A stretch of 64,000 nt of DNA from Haloterrigena sp. KLK7. Lineage in GTDB: Archaea > Halobacteriota > Halobacteria > Halobacteriales > Natrialbaceae. The stretch spans positions 3,472,001 to 3,536,000 of the forward strand of contig NZ_CP149787.1 in NCBI RefSeq assembly GCF_037914945.1, given 5' to 3'. A program made the position numbers and the translations under genes. The notes beneath the pieces were generated by a model. That model did no database searches and was not told the DNA's origin. It saw nothing but the letters and a program-made list of their open reading frames with translations. Positions 27,807 to 36,460 of the stretch are shown in pieces. Within the stretch, counting starts at the first letter, position 1; every line of letters begins with the position of its first letter.

Positions 27807-29216
27807 ATGAGTGAGGACTACAGAGTCGAACGGGACAGTCTCGGCGAGATGCAGGTACCCGCGGACGCCTACTGGGGCGCTCAGACCCAGCGGGCGATTC
27901 AGAACTTCCCCATCTCGGGAATCTCGTTCAGCCGTCGGTTCATCCGGGGGCTCGGCGTCGTCAAGAAGGCCGCCGCGCAGGCCAACCGCGATCTGGATCT
28001 GATCGACGACGACGTCGCCAAGGCGATCGTCGAGGCCGCCGACGAGGTCATCGAGGGCCAGCACGACGACCAGTTCCCGGTCGACGTCTTCCAGACCGGC
28101 TCCGGCACGTCCTCGAACATGAACGCCAACGAGGTCATCGCCAACCGCGCCGCCGAGATCATGGGCTCGGAGATCGGCGACCGCGTCGTCCACCCCAACG
28201 ACCACGTCAACTACGGCCAGTCGTCCAACGACGTCATCCCGACCGCGATGCACGTCGCCTCCCTCGAGGCCGTCGAGAAGGACGTCATCCCCGCCCTCGA
28301 CACGCTCCGCGAGGCCCTCGAGGCAAAGGAGGAGGAGTTCGACGACGTCGTCAAGACCGGCCGCACGCACCTCCAGGACGCGACGCCGGTCACGCTGGGC
28401 CAGGAGTTCTCCGGCTACCGCACGCAGGTCGAGAAGGGCCTCGCGCGCGTAGACAAAGTCCGCGAACACCTCGCCGAACTCGCGCTGGGCGGCACCGCGA
28501 CCGGGACGGGCCTGAACACCCACGAGGAGTTCCCCGCCCGCGCCGCGGAGTACATCACGAAGGAGACCGGCGTCCAGTTCCGCGAGGCCGACAACCACTT
28601 CGAGGCCCAGGCCGCCCACGACGCGATGAGCGAGGCCCACGGCGCCCTGCGCGTCGTCGCCGGTTCGCTGAACAAGATCGCCAACGACCTCCGACTGCTC
28701 GCCTCCGGTCCGCGTAACGGGCTCGGCGAGATCGAACAGCCCGAGAACCAGCCCGGCTCCTCGATCATGCCCGGCAAGATCAACCCCGTCGTCGCCGAGG
28801 CCGTCAACCAGGTCCACAAGCAGGTCGTCGGCAACGACGCCGCCGTCTCCGCCGGCGCCGCCGAGGGCCAGATCGATCTCAACCTCTACAAGCCCGTGCT
28901 GGCCCACAACTTCCTCGAGTCCGCCGAACTCATCTCCAACGCGAGCCAGGTGTTCGCCGAGCGCTTCGTCGCGGAACTCGAGGCCAACGAGGCGTACTGC
29001 GAGGACCGCGTCGAGCAGTCGATGGCGATGGCCACCTCGCTGAACGTCCACATCGGTTACGACAAGGCCAGCGAGGTCGCCAAGACCGCGCTCAAGGAGG
29101 ACAAGACCGTTCGCGAGGTCGTCCTCGAGAAGGGCTACTTAGACGAGGAAGAGGCCGACGAGGTGCTCGACCCCCGGAAGATGACCGAGCGCGGTATCCT
29201 CGGCCAGGACGACTGA
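27807..29216 (+). CDS. fumC: class II fumarate hydratase
   Basis: The 469-aa protein starts SEDYRVERDSLGEMQVPADA, continues YWGAQTQRAIQNFPIS, and has the class II signature GSSIMPGKINP from residue 317 (fumarase/aspartase superfamily). QTGSGTSSNMNANEV and THLQDATPVTLGQEFSGY are further active-site regions. It interconverts fumarate and malate in the citric acid cycle. The ATG at 27807 was preferred to a longer frame, because homologues begin with M-S-E/D-x-YR-x-ERDSLGEM. Codon use is extremely GC-biased, as in a highly expressed gene. Confidence 0.95.
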   Translation: MSEDYRVERDSLGEMQVPADAYWGAQTQRAIQNFPISGISFSRRFIRGLGVVKKAAAQANRDLDLIDDDVAKAIVEAADEVIEGQHDDQFPVDVFQTGSGTSSNMNANEVIANRAAEIMGSEIGDRVVHPNDHVNYGQSSNDVIPTAMHVASLEAVEKDVIPALDTLREALEAKEEEFDDVVKTGRTHLQDATPVTLGQEFSGYRTQVEKGLARVDKVREHLAELALGGTATGTGLNTHEEFPARAAEYITKETGVQFREADNHFEAQAAHDAMSEAHGALRVVAGSLNKIANDLRLLASGPRNGLGEIEQPENQPGSSIMPGKINPVVAEAVNQVHKQVVGNDAAVSAGAAEGQIDLNLYKPVLAHNFLESAELISNASQVFAERFVAELEANEAYCEDRVEQSMAMATSLNVHIGYDKASEVAKTALKEDKTVREVVLEKGYLDEEEADEVLDPRKMTERGILGQDD

Positions 29217-29264
29217 GACGGATCGACTCGCACTTTTCGGTCGGATCGTCCTCTCCCGGTTCGC

Positions 29265-29711
29265 TCAGGCCCGAGCGATCAGTACCGACGTCTCGACGGA
29301 TCGAACGACGCGGTCGGTCGTGCTCCCGAGGAGGCGTTCTTTCACTCCCGACTGGCCGCTCGCACCCATGACCACGAGATCGATCCCGTTTTCGGCACTG
29401 TACGTCGCGATCGTTTCGTGGGGATCTCCTTCGCGAGTGAGCCGCTCGTGACTCACTCCCGCCCGTTCGGCCCGACTCGCGGCCTCGTCGAGCGCCGACT
29501 CGGCTTGGTCCTCGAGCGTCTCCGTCAGCTGGGGCGCGATGCTCCCGGACGCGGCGGCGGACATCTCCGTGCCCACGTCGATGACGTGGAGGAAGTGAAC
29601 CGTCGCCGCGTCTCCGTCGGCGATCGCGACGGCCTGCTCGACCGCCGCCGCGCTCGAGTCGCTCCCGTCGGTCGGCACCAGAATATCGTCGTACACGGCT
29701 GTCGGGTCCAC
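29265..29711 (-). CDS. universal stress protein (UspA family)
   Basis: The 148-aa protein starts AVYDDILVPTDGSDSSAAAV, the standard Usp start. The C-terminal nucleotide-binding motif is VMGASGQSGVKERLLGSTTD, matching G-x2-G-x9-G-(S/T), so ATP binding is likely. Haloarchaea carry many Usp paralogues; the specific stimulus is unknown. Convergent with fumC and unlinked to it. Confidence 0.92.
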   Translation of the reverse strand: MDPTAVYDDILVPTDGSDSSAAAVEQAVAIADGDAATVHFLHVIDVGTEMSAAASGSIAPQLTETLEDQAESALDEAASRAERAGVSHERLTREGDPHETIATYSAENGIDLVVMGASGQSGVKERLLGSTTDRVVRSVETSVLIARA

Positions 29712-29782
29712 GGCCGCGGTAAAAAAGCGAAAGCGCGCAGTCGCGTGGTGGCGGGAGCCGTCTGCAGTCGCTCGGCGGCTGA

Positions 29783-30859
29783 TCAGCGATCGACCGGCTC
29801 GAGCTCCGCCTGATCGAGCGGGTCCTCGATGTCGCCCATCACCGCCTCGAGCAGGTCGGTCACAGTGACGAGGCCGACGACGTCGCCGTCCTCGATCACC
29901 AGCGCGAGCTCCTGATTCTCCGCCTGGAACTGGTCGACCGCGTCGCTGACGTCCGCGTCGGGCGAGAGCGTCATCGGCGGTGCCGCGAGTTCCTCGAAGT
30001 CGATACCGTCCTCAGCCAGTTCCTTCCGGTGACGGACGAAGATCGGCGTGTAAACGATTCCACGGAAGTCGGTCACCTCCTCGCCGACCAGCGGATATCG
30101 GGTCTGCGGCCGCTCCTCCATCTTCCGGAAGTTCTCCTCGATGGTGTCTTCGGTCGATAGGGTGACGATTTCCTCAGGCGGCACCATCAGCTCGCTGATG
30201 GACTGCTCGCCGATCTGGAACGCGTTCATCACCTCTTCGCGGCGTTCCTCGGGGAGATCGCCCTCCTCGAGGACCGAACCCAGGCGGTTCCGGAGGTCCG
30301 CGCGGGACTCGATAACGTCCTCCTCGGTCTCGAGCCACGCGCCGGTCATCTCGATCCCGAAGAGCTTCAGCGTCAGTTTTGCGATGCCGTCGCCGAGCGT
30401 GATGACCGGGGAAATCAGCCAGTGGAACCAGTACAGCGGCGCGGCACCGTACCGACAGACCATCCGCGAGCGTTCGACGCCCAGATACGTCGGCGTCTGT
30501 TCGCCGTGCGTCAAATGCACGAGGTTGATGATCAGGAAGGCGATGATCGCTCCGCTCCCGATCGAGGCCAGCACCGTGTTCTCGAACAGCGGCTCGAAGA
30601 TGGCCGCCAGCGCGGGTTCGGCGACGATTCCGACGGCGATGCTCGAGGCCGTGATCCCCACCTGACACGTCGTCAGGTAGAGTTCGAGATCGTCGGTCAT
30701 CTCCCACGCCCGCTCCAGTTTGGGGTTGCCGCCGACGAACTCCTCCTCCGTGAACTGTCGCGCGCGGGTCAGCGCGAACTCGATAGCGACGAAGAAGGCG
30801 TTCGCCAGAATGAGTAAGACGCCTGCGAGCAGCCGTCCACCGATAACGAGCGAGTTCAT
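29783..30859 (-). CDS. CNNM/CorC-type transporter with CBS pair
   Basis: The 358-aa protein has an N-terminal DUF21/CNNM membrane domain (about residues 1-170). It contains ANAFFVAIEFALTRARQF, YLTTCQVGITASSIAVGIVA and an H-G-E-x-x-P-like segment THGEQTPTYLG. Two CBS domains follow (about 205-330: SISELMVPPEEIVTLSTEDT; SPDADVSDAVDQFQAENQEL). These proteins are implicated in Mg2+ or other divalent cation efflux; no substrate can be assigned. There is no CorC_HlyC C-terminal domain. The start at 30859 was chosen over an upstream Met at 30883, which adds only eight residues. Confidence 0.85.
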   Translation of the reverse strand: MNSLVIGGRLLAGVLLILANAFFVAIEFALTRARQFTEEEFVGGNPKLERAWEMTDDLELYLTTCQVGITASSIAVGIVAEPALAAIFEPLFENTVLASIGSGAIIAFLIINLVHLTHGEQTPTYLGVERSRMVCRYGAAPLYWFHWLISPVITLGDGIAKLTLKLFGIEMTGAWLETEEDVIESRADLRNRLGSVLEEGDLPEERREEVMNAFQIGEQSISELMVPPEEIVTLSTEDTIEENFRKMEERPQTRYPLVGEEVTDFRGIVYTPIFVRHRKELAEDGIDFEELAAPPMTLSPDADVSDAVDQFQAENQELALVIEDGDVVGLVTVTDLLEAVMGDIEDPLDQAELEPVDR

Positions 30860-31158
30860 CACTTCGACGTTGTCTCTCCACACACAAATCGCTCGGGGAA
30901 ATTATGGCCGAGCGAAATCAGAACCAGCGATCGAATTAACAGTGACATGACGGTATTCCAGTAGCCGCGTTTACAGGGAACGCTGTTCGGTCGATCTACC
31001 AACCGACGGAATACTCGAGGCCGAGTAATCGCCCCGTTCGGTCTGTCTTTTTTCCATATAATTCGCCATCAAATCGGGGTATTGAAGCCGTATCAGGCCG
31101 ATATCTGGCGGAATAAAAAACCCAAGCAGTTTTGGCGGATGCTCGCGTCTGACGAAAT

Positions 31159-31395
31159 ATGCACACCTGTCGCAACTGCAACCAGTCGTTCCAGACCGAG
31201 CTCGCCCTCGAACTCCACCGGGATACGTGCCGAAAGGGACAGCTCTTCTGTCAGGTATGTGGCGAACGATTCCAGGAGGGCGACGCCACGCAGGACGGCT
31301 GGCACTACGAGTGTCCGAACGAGGACTGTGACGGCGACGGACTCACGGACGACCTGTATCGGGTCGAAGACGTCCGAGCGACGACGACGCACTGA
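31159..31395 (+). CDS. small zinc-finger protein (C2HC-like finger plus Cys4 ribbon)
   Basis: The 78-aa protein has two putative zinc sites. The first is C4-x2-C7...H20-x3-C24 (MHTCRNCNQSFQTELALELH), a C2H2-like finger. The second is C31-x2-C34...C52-x4-C57 (FCQVCGERFQEGDATQDGWH). Such one-to-two-finger proteins are numerous in haloarchaea and several affect biofilm or swarming; the role here is unknown. AT-rich DNA upstream (gaataaaaaaccc near 31111) suggests a TATA box, so a leaderless transcript is plausible. Confidence 0.75.
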   Translation: MHTCRNCNQSFQTELALELHRDTCRKGQLFCQVCGERFQEGDATQDGWHYECPNEDCDGDGLTDDLYRVEDVRATTTH

Positions 31396-31618
31396 CACCG
31401 GGCGGCGAGCTCGGTCCGACCCTCGTTTTCCGACTGGAACCGGCTGCGACACGCCCCGTTCGATCGATCGGTGTGTCCCGTGTGCGCACGGACCGACCGA
31501 AATCGGTTGGCGAGGCCTACTTCGAACTCACCGTCGCGGCCTCGAGGTCGCGAACGGTCTCGGAATCGCGTTCGGTGATCGACCCCGAGGTCCCGGCTGC
31601 CACCGCGGTCGGGGAGGG

Positions 31619-31890
31619 TCACGAGATGAGGAATCCGTCCCTCTCGTCGGCGCACTTCTCGTCGTAGCCGGGATCGACGACGATCTCCCCGCGATGTCAT
31701 TCGTCCGCGCCGTGATGACGAATCCCTCGATCTCCTCCTCGGGACGGTCGACGAGCGCATCCCGGAGGTCGGTGAGCAACTCGAGGGTGCGGCGTCGGGG
31801 TTGTCCGGTCGATTCGATCAGATAGTGGCGATCCCAGCGGTAATATCGACGTCGACGAGTAGTGACGAAGCCGTGTGCAATCACCTGCAT
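31619..31890 (-). pseudogene. frameshifted small ORF (about 90 aa if repaired)
   Basis: From ATG 31890 the frame reads MQVIAHGFVTTRRRRYYRWD to GFVITARTNDIAG and then continues, one base later, as EIVVDPGYDEKCADERDGFL followed by IS and a stop. Adding one C to the four-C run at 31687-31690 restores a continuous frame of about 90 codons. That frame has GC-rich third positions, so a single-base deletion is likely (or a sequencing error). I do not recognise the family. The broken copy sits in an otherwise decayed stretch. Confidence 0.45.
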
Positions 31891-33604
31891 TGGTGCCGAA
31901 AACAGTGGGTGAAACGAGTGCCCGTCCTCACGCGTACGCCACCATTTCGATATAGCAGTATAGGATATACGTGTCGCGCCACCGTCGCCCGATGTGCCCA
32001 ATTTGGAATGGTAACACGTATCAAAGAATTCAGCTGTCCGTCGAATACGGGATGAAGCAACGCGAAGTAGTGCCAACTGCACCTCACGGATCACTGCCAG
32101 CCATCATAGCGATCGGACCGTCGGTCACCTGACGAGTCCACTGAAAGCGAAGCCGGTGAGCGAACGGTTGTCGAGCAGTAGTTCCTCGGAGGTATCCGCT
32201 CCGTGTCTCCCGATGGGTGTCGAGACGTCGGGCGAACTCGCAACCGATCGGTCGCACTCTCATCAGGCCCAGTGTCGACGTTGTGGCCTTGCAGCCGAGA
32301 GGAACGATCTGCGACCGACCTCGAGACGACCTGCACCGGTCTGAGCGGTCGTTACTCGCGGCTCTTTCAGATCTCCCCTCTGTATCGCTCGAGACGGCTG
32401 TCGTCCCGCGAGTACAGCCGGAGATCCCGGGAGGCTAGAGACTGGCCGTGTTTCGACCGATAGCGATCCGGTTCCTCTCCACGAGGCAATCCCGACTGAG
32501 TCCACGGGTCGGCGTGGGGTTACACTGGATCGAAAACGCGATGCCTCGTCGTCCCGGCGATCGAAGCGTCCGTAGAACGGGCCCTGCCGTCGAGCTGCAC
32601 CGTGAGCAGAAACGCGTCTGATGCGACTGCGAGGGCTCGTCGCTTCCTCCGAGAACGGTTCCACATTAGATCCGACTCACCGCCAGAGCCGTTTCGACAC
32701 GTCCAGCCCAATACAGTGCGAGTCAGCGGGGTGGTCGGTCTGCGAGACCGACGAGGTCAGACGGCGTCTTCGACGACTGGCATCGAGGAGAGCGCGACGG
32801 CTCTCGAACCGGTCTCGAGTCGCGTCCCGTCCCGTCGCATACCGAGACAGCGGCGTGTCGTACTCCCCTCTCGAAACGCCGTTATATGGTCGCTGAGGCG
32901 ATTCTTCCGAACTGTGGGGGAATTGGCCAGACGCGGCCTTCGACAGCCTACGCAGCCTCGAGAACGAGTGTGAGCGGTAGCTGAGACACCGACACCCGAT
33001 GTATCGAATTGCGTTCGTACTGATCGGACGGTGTGTGCGCCGGATTCTCACCTCGTGTGGCGTGTAAACCGGTACCGTCGACGTCCCGCGAGGAAGACCG
33101 ATACTTCGAACCCGTCCCCGGACCGCGAGTAATCGTGTGACAGCGCCGATCGACTCCCGACAGCCCCATCGAACCGCGCAGGTCGGCGTCGGCGATCTCT
33201 CGTGGATAGTGATCGGGTGCCAGTCCATCCGGTGAACTCGAGTGTCACTCCGGTGATCGATTCATACCTAGAGTCAGAACCACCCCTCCGGAGTACGACA
33301 TCCGACCGCGATCGTTCGGCGAACGTCTCGCTGAGAAGATCGTCTCGGTCTCCACTCTATTTCGACACGAACCCGAGAACGTTCCGCCACGAAATAGACG
33401 AAATGAATTGTAATATTTCACCGGTATCGGCGTGTTATATAGGCGCCGTCGCTCCCTATCCACAACGCATCTGATAGTTCTATCGGGGCACAAATCGGCC
33501 GCGTATTCACGAGTTTGCTCGCTCAATGTTGAACGACAGTTGTCCCAGACGAGATTTGTATATTGAACTGTGGTACCAAAGGTGAGATTTCTAAATCTGC
33601 ATTC

Positions 33605-33667
33605 GTGGGACGATCTAAGAATAAATACGAGTTAGCGGGCCCAGATTTGCGCTAATACTGGTCCCAC
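33605..33667. promoter_or_regulatory. inverted GTGGGAC motifs upstream of the DUF5805-like gene
   Basis: GTGGGAC (33605-33611) and its reverse complement GTCCCAC (33661-33667) flank a 49-bp AT-rich core. A third partial copy, GTCCCA, is at 33542-33547. Repeats AGATTT are interspersed (near 33553, 33586 and 33643). They lie in the promoter region of the recombinase operon, so could be operator or recombinase arm sites. Confidence 0.4.
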
Positions 33668-33736
33668 AAACAGAGATAAAAACACTTAGCTCGAATAATG
33701 GGTAGATTGATTATCACCGCGTTTGATGGATATCGT

Positions 33737-34132
33737 ATGAGCGATTCGGCGGACTCCGAACGAACCACCGTCAAAACCTACGTCCCGTCCTACCAGAAAT
33801 CTGAATGGCAGTCTCACGCCGACGAGCTGGGGATGAGTCAGGCCGAGTTCGTTCGAACGATGGTCCAGGCCGGTCGAAAGGGGTTCGACGCCGATCGCGA
33901 GGAACCCCGTTCTCCGTCCTCAGACCCTGGGGGTAACGGCCTCGAAACGCGGGTTCTAAAACTACTCGAATCTGACACGTACTCCTGGGACGAACTCCTC
34001 GAGGCAGTCAGCGACGACATCGAATCGCGACTCGACGAGACGCTCGCGGAACTCCAGGCGGACAACCGAATTCGATACAGCGGTCGCCACGGTGGATACA
34101 CCGCCGTCGACGGTGGTGGCGATGGCGACTGA
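33737..34132 (+). CDS. DUF5805-like protein with N-terminal RHH-like and C-terminal winged-helix parts
   Basis: The 131-aa protein starts SERTTVKTYVPSYQKSEWQS, then HADELGMSQAEFVRTMVQAG. This looks like a CopG-like ribbon-helix-helix region at residues about 8-45. The C-terminal half (LETRVLKLLESDTYSWDELL, AELQADNRIRYSGRHGGYTA) resembles a winged helix. I recall it as DUF5805, typically just before a tyrosine recombinase in haloarchaea. It overlaps the next gene by 11 nt (ATGGCGACTGA), so the two act together. It probably regulates, or is a directionality partner for, the recombinase (inference). Confidence 0.75.
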   Translation: MSDSADSERTTVKTYVPSYQKSEWQSHADELGMSQAEFVRTMVQAGRKGFDADREEPRSPSSDPGGNGLETRVLKLLESDTYSWDELLEAVSDDIESRLDETLAELQADNRIRYSGRHGGYTAVDGGGDGD

Positions 34133-35168
34133 GCGAGGTACCGACGCCCCGGCGGACGTCGCGGATCCGATCGAGTACTTCCTCGACGACCAGCGATACC
34201 ACGGCAAGAGCGAACGGACGCTCGAGGCCTACGAGCGCGTCCTCCGACGGTTCGAGACGTTCCTGAGCGAGCGCTTCGACGTCGATCGGGTGGGGGCGGC
34301 ACAGCGACGGGAGTGTATGGCCTGGATTCACTCCCTTCGAGGCGGGTTCGAACCGAGTACGATCGCGACCTACGCGTCGTATCTCAACCGGTTTTACGAC
34401 TACATGAACCGCGTCGGTGTCTTCGACGAGAATCCGATGACCCTGGTCATGGAGGAGCTGTCCGAATCGATCGATACGAATCCGACGAGACGGGATATCT
34501 CGGTCGCGGAAATGCGGTCGTTCGTCGCCGCGATCGACCACCCGCTCGAGCGGGCCGTCGTCGTCACGCTGTTGAAAACCGGGATGCGCGTCGGCGAGTG
34601 CTGTAATCTCGACTTGCGGGATCTGAACCTCGAGACGCCGGAAATCGACTGCGAGTGGACGACGCGCGTCGGACTCGAGCGCCGGCCGTCGTCGGTGTTC
34701 GTCGCTGCGGAGCCCGCTCGCGGGACGACCGTAAACGGGGAGCGACGAACGGCGTCGAACAAACGGAAGCGAGACACGGTCGTTCCCGTCGACGACGAAC
34801 TCCGACGGGCGCTGCTCGAGTGGCTGGCGATCCGTCCGGATCCCGTTTCTGACGCCGACCCGCTCTTCCTCGATACCGGTGACTCGTGGGGTGAGCGCCT
34901 GACGCCGGCGGACGTTCGGTATATCGTCGAGAAACACGCTCGAGAACGCGGCTGGTATCGCACCGGCGGCGGGACGGAAGAGAACGTCACGCCCCACTAC
35001 TTCCGGCACTTCTTCACGACGCACCTACGAGATCGGACGGGAGACCGCGGAATCGTTCAGTATCTTCGGGGCGACGTCGCCGGCGACGTGATCGACACCT
35101 ACACCCACAACTGGGGCGATCGAGTGCGGGAGACCTACCTCGAGCATATCTACTCCGTGACGCCTTGA
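34122..35168 (+). CDS. tyrosine recombinase/integrase (XerC/D-like)
   Basis: The 348-aa protein has an N-terminal SAM-like core-binding domain (about residues 15-112: TLEAYERVLRRFETFLSERF, YASYLNRFYDYMNRVG). The catalytic domain has Arg156 in KTGMRVGECCNLDLRDL, Lys215/217 on the beta-hairpin, box II H292-YFR295 in TPHYFRHFFTTHLRDRTG and Tyr327 in DVIDTYTHNW. The usual LGH box (third catalytic His/Trp) appears as YLRGDVAGD, so that residue is substituted. The start at 34122 overlaps the upstream gene. It may act on chromosomes (Xer-like) or on an element; no tRNA target is adjacent. Confidence 0.88.
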   Translation: MATERGTDAPADVADPIEYFLDDQRYHGKSERTLEAYERVLRRFETFLSERFDVDRVGAAQRRECMAWIHSLRGGFEPSTIATYASYLNRFYDYMNRVGVFDENPMTLVMEELSESIDTNPTRRDISVAEMRSFVAAIDHPLERAVVVTLLKTGMRVGECCNLDLRDLNLETPEIDCEWTTRVGLERRPSSVFVAAEPARGTTVNGERRTASNKRKRDTVVPVDDELRRALLEWLAIRPDPVSDADPLFLDTGDSWGERLTPADVRYIVEKHARERGWYRTGGGTEENVTPHYFRHFFTTHLRDRTGDRGIVQYLRGDVAGDVIDTYTHNWGDRVRETYLEHIYSVTP

Positions 35169-35460
35169 GACCGATTCTCTCTGATCTTCGACCGGGCGTA
35201 TCCCGTTAGCGGAACGCTATCGCATCAGTGAGCGTTCACTCTTTTCGGCCGCTATCGACGAATTTCGCGGTAGCGCTCGAATTGTTGGTAGAACTAACTA
35301 CTAGTGTAGTAAATTATTCTGTCCAGAATCAGCCCATTAAACCGTATATCGCTATATCTAATCGGTGTACCTCGCAGACAGTCCTTTCGATAGCGATATC
35401 GACGAAAACGCGACCGAGACGGCCGTACTCGTCCGATCGTCTCGAGGGTCGGGCGCCGAA
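35169..35460. other. intergenic, AT-rich, no gene seen
   Basis: The 292 nt between the recombinase and the HisG-like gene are AT-rich (aactaactactagtgtagta near 35294-35313, then cgtatatcgctatatctaat). They lie in a convergent gap, so a terminator or remnant of the recombinase unit is likely. No ORF has coding character. Confidence 0.4.
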
Positions 35461-36396
35461 TCAGCTTTCGACTGCGAGTTCCGTCTCGAGGTCGGCCCCG
35501 TTCAGCAGCGCCCGAACGGCCGCCGCGGTGTCGGTCACTTCCGGCGTCGTCTCGAGCAGGACGGTCTCGCTGGGGAACAGTCGCTCGCCCAGCAGGAGGC
35601 CGTGCTCTCGGGCCGTCGAGCCCGTCACGGTCAGGTAGACCCCGAGTCCGGTGTCGGCGATCGCGGCCTCCTCCTCGCGACCCTCCTCGGGGTACTCGAA
35701 GCGAACGCCGTCGAGCGTTCGGGTACCGAGGACGGCCTGGACGAGCCGTTCGTACCGCGGTTCGATACACAGCGGTCCCTCGTAGGACTCGAGGAACGCC
35801 CGGTCGAGCGAGTCGCCCGACGGGGCGACGTCGGGCGTGGCCATCAGGGTATGGTAGACGGTGTCGCCGAGGCCGGTGACCACGCGGACGTCCGTGTCTG
35901 CGGGATCGATCCGAGCGTTGATGTCGGCGATCCGATCCAGTGGCTCCGGTCGGAGTTCGACGACTTCCTCCAGAATGAGATCGGCGCTGTCGAACCCGAG
36001 CGCGAACTCGTGGGTCCGCAGCGCTCGAAACGGCTCCTCGCGGCCGATCAACTGAATCGCCGCGTCGTCGGGGACGCCGTCGACGTCCGCGAGCGGAATC
36101 GTGACGCTGTCGAAGACGATCCGTCGGGGTTTCCCGGCGCGGTCGTCGCGCAACAGGGTGTACTCCGGTTCGGTGGGATCGTCGACGGCGCTGTAGTCGG
36201 CGAGACGATGGTACACGTGCTCTTCGGCGTCGGGTTCGGAGTCGACCGTTCCCTTCGTGACCGCCTTCTCGTGGCGGAGCGTCGACGTGATGTCGTCCGC
36301 GAGCTCCGGAACGTCGAGTCGACGCGCGAGTCGGTCCAGCACCGACTCGAGGGGTCGTCCTTTCCGTGGCACTGCGATCGGGATCGTCTCGCCCAT
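35461..36396 (-). CDS. HisG-like protein (ATP phosphoribosyltransferase fold, function uncertain)
   Basis: The 311-aa protein starts MGETIPIAVPRKGRPLESVL, strongly resembling the HisG N-terminus (R-I-A-(V/L)-P-N-K-G-R-L). A second region resembles the HisG catalytic-domain end: IADTGLGVYLTVTGSTAREH compares with LADAIVDxxxTGxTLRxNGL. The middle diverges and I see no clear PRPP loop, so it may be a paralogue with other specificity. It is 64 nt downstream of the 640-aa coiled-coil gene on the same strand, suggesting a shared transcript. HisF at 54935 is far away, so this is probably not the hisG of a histidine operon. Confidence 0.5.
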   Translation of the reverse strand: MGETIPIAVPRKGRPLESVLDRLARRLDVPELADDITSTLRHEKAVTKGTVDSEPDAEEHVYHRLADYSAVDDPTEPEYTLLRDDRAGKPRRIVFDSVTIPLADVDGVPDDAAIQLIGREEPFRALRTHEFALGFDSADLILEEVVELRPEPLDRIADINARIDPADTDVRVVTGLGDTVYHTLMATPDVAPSGDSLDRAFLESYEGPLCIEPRYERLVQAVLGTRTLDGVRFEYPEEGREEEAAIADTGLGVYLTVTGSTAREHGLLLGERLFPSETVLLETTPEVTDTAAAVRALLNGADLETELAVES

Positions 36397-36460
36397 CGCT
36401 CCGTTCTCGACCGCCGACGGATAAACGAGTTGCGTTTCCAGCAGAACGGCGACGGGCGCG

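Larger units (their letters stand above)
31396..33736. other. 2.3-kb gene-poor region with decayed sequence
   Basis: No intact protein-coding gene is convincing here. Frames are short, Arg-rich and without the third-position GC pattern of real haloarchaeal genes. One exception is the frameshifted ORF at 31619-31890. The right third (33.4-33.7 kb) is AT-rich and holds motifs before the DUF5805-like gene. The position beside a tyrosine recombinase suggests remnants of an integrated element, but no transposase was recognised. No tRNA or att duplication was found by eye. Confidence 0.55.

Noticed and set aside
27750-29051. 433-aa frame on the minus strand of fumC
   Set aside because: It is an antisense shadow produced by high GC; its composition is Val/Gly/Asp-rich without family motifs, and fumC is clearly real.
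32263-33228. Arg-rich short frames that might be transposase remnants
   Set aside because: No recognisable catalytic DDE or HUH motif and no terminal inverted repeats could be confirmed.
35169-35460. tRNA gene or att site next to the recombinase
   Set aside because: No cloverleaf, anticodon arm or duplicated segment could be found by eye.
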